A stretch of DNA of 64,000 nt, from positions 59,350 through 123,349 of the forward strand of contig CAIONQ010000079.1 in NCBI GenBank assembly GCA_903859705.1. The letters are read 5' to 3'. The stretch comes from an uncultured Chthonomonas sp. Its GTDB lineage: Bacteria > Armatimonadota > Chthonomonadetes > Chthonomonadales > Chthonomonadaceae. The position numbers were made by a program, and so were the translations under genes. Positions 61,163-64,000 of this stretch are shown piece by piece. The notes beneath the pieces are model-generated. The model was not told the origin of the DNA, did not search any database, and saw nothing but the letters and a program-made list of their open reading frames with translations. Numbering within the stretch: the first letter of the stretch is position 1; every line of letters starts with the position of its first letter.

Positions 61163-64000
61163 CGTACCATCACCCTGTTTTCTGCAGATTCCGCGTGGAG
61201 CTCTGGCGCATACATCGCCTGGATCATTGCTGGCATCGCATGATAGCTGCCCCTGGTTTTTGCCCGGAGGTTATACTCTATTACCGACTTACCAGCAGGC
61301 AGGTGCTTCGCGAAGAATGCGACATGTGTATCCCGCACATCGATGTTGGAGTACCAGAATGACCAATCGGTATCGGCATCTACCTCGCCCTTTTCGCTGA
61401 TTTCGCACCCAGCTGGGTATGGATCTTCAATCAGCACATACTCCATATCACGTGGGGAGGTAATTGTTATTCGCACCCGAATATGATCGCCCTCGTTCAG
61501 CTGATCGTTCGTTGCTTCTGTATCGATATGCCAGCCCCTGTTTGATTGCCTCGCGGCTACCCTACGGTATTCACGAGATAGCTCGAATGGGTCTTGCGTT
61601 GTTCCTGCCATAATGCCCTTCTTTGCTGGAGCGGCCCCGAGGTGTGCCGTGGATGGGAATACAGGAGCAATCTTTTGCATGTCTTCAGCATCCACCAGGT
61701 AGTGAACCTGGGCAGTAAAGAATGCAGGCAGCCCGCCACCAGCCCTGGTTAATCTTATGGTGTTTTGCCCGGAATGTAGCGCATCGGCTTTAACGTGAGC
61801 TACAAAATCCTCACCATCTGCCATGCCCGAATTTGTAATGATGCCGGCAGTATTTACAGGCTGGCCATTTACTGTTAAGGTAAGCTGCCCATTGGTGGTG
61901 CCAGTAGCATGGTGGGCGGACACATATGCACAGAGGGCCATTACTCCCCAGGCAGTGTCTCTAGTGTTACTCCAACTGCCATCGCCGCTTCTGTTGCGCA
62001 TCAGCCAGCACATAATCTGCTCGCAGCGCGGGTCGTTAGGACGGGCGGCAGTTAGCGCCATCAGGGCTGTGGCAGTGGTGGTAACGTCACTTGCCGTCCA
62101 TTCGGTCATATAGGTGCGAGCCCAGTGGATGGAAGCGTCTTGAACCTTTGCCTGCAGCATAAGCGTATCTACAAACCGCTGATCTGGCAGCCCACACTCT
62201 TTGCAGGTTAAGATGAGCCATGCCAGCCCCTCGGCGCCAATCAGCTTTTCTGATGCCTTTGGAATAATAGTAGCTGCCAATTTGTGACTGCCAGACCTGG
62301 CAAGTGCATACAGTAGAAATGCCGTGGTATTGGTATCCAGGTTGCGCTTAGTGATGTATTCATCTGCGGCTTTTTGGGCGTTATGCAGCACGTTTTCGGA
62401 AACAGGATAGTTGTCCTTTGCCGCTTCTGCAAGGCCCAGTAAAGCGTAAGCAGTCATCCACGGATCATCGCCTCCATGTTGCCACCAACCCCAGGTGCCA
62501 GACTTTTGATCTTGCATCCGGTTTATGCGCATGATTCCCGATTTAACCATTGCAGGAAGCTCAGGCAACCGCAGAGAGGCGCCATGAGGCAGCACCCCTG
62601 CACGTACGAGGCGAGCCGCCATCAGATCTGGCACAAATTTGCTTAAGGTCTGTTCTGTACATCCATAAGGAAATCCGGTGAGGTATTCCATGCTGCCAAG
62701 CACTCCACCAACTGCGGAGGGGGTTACTCGAATCTCCAGGCGCCCCGAACCTTTGAGGGCATTCGATGGCAGATTTACGTTGAGCTCTTGATAGGCTGCC
62801 GATGCGCCGCCGGGAACGATTGCGGAACCGCCATTAACCAATGTGCGGCCGTGCGGCAGAACGGGAAGAGTTACTTCTACGGCATCCATATATGGTTTGC
62901 CATTCGGTGCAGTTGCATCGGTCCAGGCTTTAGCAGTGATCTTAACTCTGCCTTCAGTAACTGCATCGACCGGCCACACCAGTTCTGCCCACTTACCTGG
63001 TTGTATTACCGCAGTTTGAACCCGGTTGCATCCGAGGGCAAGCTCAATTCCAGGATCCAGCGCAATGTGTACATTCTGTAGTGCGCCGGTATCGTTGTGT
63101 ACAACGGTAAGAACGCGGCTCTGGTCTCTATTCACGAGGCTCCGCGGTGTCTCCAGCCTTACCATAAAGGGTTTGCTGCAGACGATGGTGCATACGCCCC
63201 TACCCACGCGGGTATCTTCTGTTGCACCTACCACGGTTGTGCGCCATGTGGTCAAGGTATCTGGCACGTTCACGGTAATCCTGGCTTCCCCAGCGCTGTT
63301 GGTGTGCAAATTGGGATTCCAGTAGGCTGTATCTGGGAAGCGCTTGCGTGCTACCATCTGCGGCTCACTCTTATCTGCATCCCCCATAAATGCAATGGAG
63401 AATGAAAACTCCGTTTGCACTTGCGATTGCCGATGCGGATAGAACTCATCGAAAAGCGCCTTTGGTGTGTCTTCTCGGATGGCGTAAATAGACTCATCTA
63501 CCACGCCCAAAGAGAGGGCTGCGGGAATGCCGTGGCCTTTATCGTCCGTTGTTTTGACGGTATAGGTTACTGGATCACCGGGCTGGCAGTTGCGTTTATC
63601 CGGGGTAACCAATACGTTCAGTTGCTGCAGTGGCATGGCAACACGCAGATTGAGCTCGCTTGTGGCGAACTTCTTGTTCTTTATGTAGCATGCAGCAAGG
63701 GAGATATTGGGGCCGTATTCGCCAGAGATGGGCACCTCGACAACCGTACTTTTGGCAGTCATTGGTACAACTTTTGCCATGTGCACGCGGTCGCCTTCAA
63801 TGGTAAGCAATACAGACATTCCCTTTTCAAGTGAATTGACGAGAATGCGTGCTGTTTCGCCGGGCTGGTACTGCTTCTTATCGGCGTGGAGCGCAAGATC
63901 GGTGTAGCTGGTATCCAGATCTCCCCCGCCGTTGGCTACAACCCAGTAGTATGTTCGGGCAGTAACTTTGTTGCCATGATCATCGGCAGCGGTTACTTTA
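61159..64000 (-). CDS. bacterial alpha-2-macroglobulin, N-terminus beyond window
   Basis: This is the C-terminal 947 codons of a large periplasmic protease-trap protein. MG-like beta domains come first, and the frame stays open to 63999 (reading YYWVVANGGGDLDTSYTDL), so the start lies past the right edge. The thioester motif is present in FPYGCTEQTLSKFVPDL, which traps attacking proteases. The alpha-helical thioester domain and the C-terminal receptor-like domain follow. It is the gene upstream of vanW in this strand. Bacterial alpha-2-macroglobulins often pair with penicillin-binding protein 1C; here the partner is VanW. Confidence 0.92.
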   Translation of the reverse strand, partial: KVTAADDHGNKVTARTYYWVVANGGGDLDTSYTDLALHADKKQYQPGETARILVNSLEKGMSVLLTIEGDRVHMAKVVPMTAKSTVVEVPISGEYGPNISLAACYIKNKKFATSELNLRVAMPLQQLNVLVTPDKRNCQPGDPVTYTVKTTDDKGHGIPAALSLGVVDESIYAIREDTPKALFDEFYPHRQSQVQTEFSFSIAFMGDADKSEPQMVARKRFPDTAYWNPNLHTNSAGEARITVNVPDTLTTWRTTVVGATEDTRVGRGVCTIVCSKPFMVRLETPRSLVNRDQSRVLTVVHNDTGALQNVHIALDPGIELALGCNRVQTAVIQPGKWAELVWPVDAVTEGRVKITAKAWTDATAPNGKPYMDAVEVTLPVLPHGRTLVNGGSAIVPGGASAAYQELNVNLPSNALKGSGRLEIRVTPSAVGGVLGSMEYLTGFPYGCTEQTLSKFVPDLMAARLVRAGVLPHGASLRLPELPAMVKSGIMRINRMQDQKSGTWGWWQHGGDDPWMTAYALLGLAEAAKDNYPVSENVLHNAQKAADEYITKRNLDTNTTAFLLYALARSGSHKLAATIIPKASEKLIGAEGLAWLILTCKECGLPDQRFVDTLMLQAKVQDASIHWARTYMTEWTASDVTTTATALMALTAARPNDPRCEQIMCWLMRNRSGDGSWSNTRDTAWGVMALCAYVSAHHATGTTNGQLTLTVNGQPVNTAGIITNSGMADGEDFVAHVKADALHSGQNTIRLTRAGGGLPAFFTAQVHYLVDAEDMQKIAPVFPSTAHLGAAPAKKGIMAGTTQDPFELSREYRRVAARQSNRGWHIDTEATNDQLNEGDHIRVRITITSPRDMEYVLIEDPYPAGCEISEKGEVDADTDWSFWYSNIDVRDTHVAFFAKHLPAGKSVIEYNLRAKTRGSYHAMPAMIQAMYAPELHAESAENRVMVR

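Overview
The window reads as a chromosomal segment of a Gram-negative (diderm) bacterium, most probably of the phylum Armatimonadota. The reasons are two DUF1559-type prepilins with the H-X9-DG motif, a row of PEP-CTERM proteins ending in Arg-rich tails, a DUF3084 protein beside an RNase H-like protein, and Lpt lipopolysaccharide-export genes. This is inference from gene content; there is no rRNA here to confirm it. Almost every stretch is coding. No tRNA, rRNA, CRISPR array, prophage or transposase was seen.

Layout. 1-11.1 kb (minus strand): ruvX-mltG-yqeG-aroE followed by a type IV pilus assembly set, pilB-pilT-pilC-pilD, and a truncated prepilin, with an MFS transporter upstream. 11.3-16.6 kb (plus): transketolase, a His-rich NfeD-like protein with an SPFH (flotillin-like) partner, and rlmN. 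16.6-24.6 kb (plus): an Lpt set (LptC-like lipoprotein, a very large LptA/OstA-like protein, LptB, a single LptF/LptG-type permease), then DUF3084 and a YqgF-like protein. 24.8-30.8 kb (plus): five tandem PEP-CTERM genes, the first interrupted by an in-frame stop. Each is followed by its own terminator. Four sigma-70-like promoters with the same architecture, and two candidate non-coding RNAs, lie in the gaps.

30.9-45.1 kb: a PHP phosphatase, gamma-glutamyltransferase, a GH63-like glucosidase, the proteostasis run tig-clpP-clpX-lon (minus), an apparently inactive SGNH-fold protein, a small basic protein and a second PHP phosphatase. 45.5-49.3 kb (plus): a sigma-factor-like/TPR protein overlapping a 71-residue Gly/His/Lys-rich exported peptide, a long hairpin, and a HEAT-repeat/alpha-beta-hydrolase-like protein that lacks the nucleophilic Ser. 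I do not recognise this arrangement. 49.4-54.7 kb: an acetyltransferase, a split chromate transporter, a membrane protein, and a DUF1800/DUF1501 pair with twin-arginine signals.

54.8-64 kb: a GAF/PAS/SpoIIE/HATPase regulator with a translationally coupled STAS protein; a clear TPP riboswitch with promoter and terminator that leads not into a thiamine gene but into a DUF1559 prepilin; GNAT and DinB proteins; and a VanW protein overlapping a bacterial alpha-2-macroglobulin that runs off the right edge.

The most unusual items are the TPP riboswitch-prepilin pairing, the sigma-like/TPR plus small-peptide module, the repeated promoter design and candidate RNAs of the PEP-CTERM cluster, and two hydrolase-fold proteins that seem to have lost catalytic residues. 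Every family call is by eye; no database search was possible.
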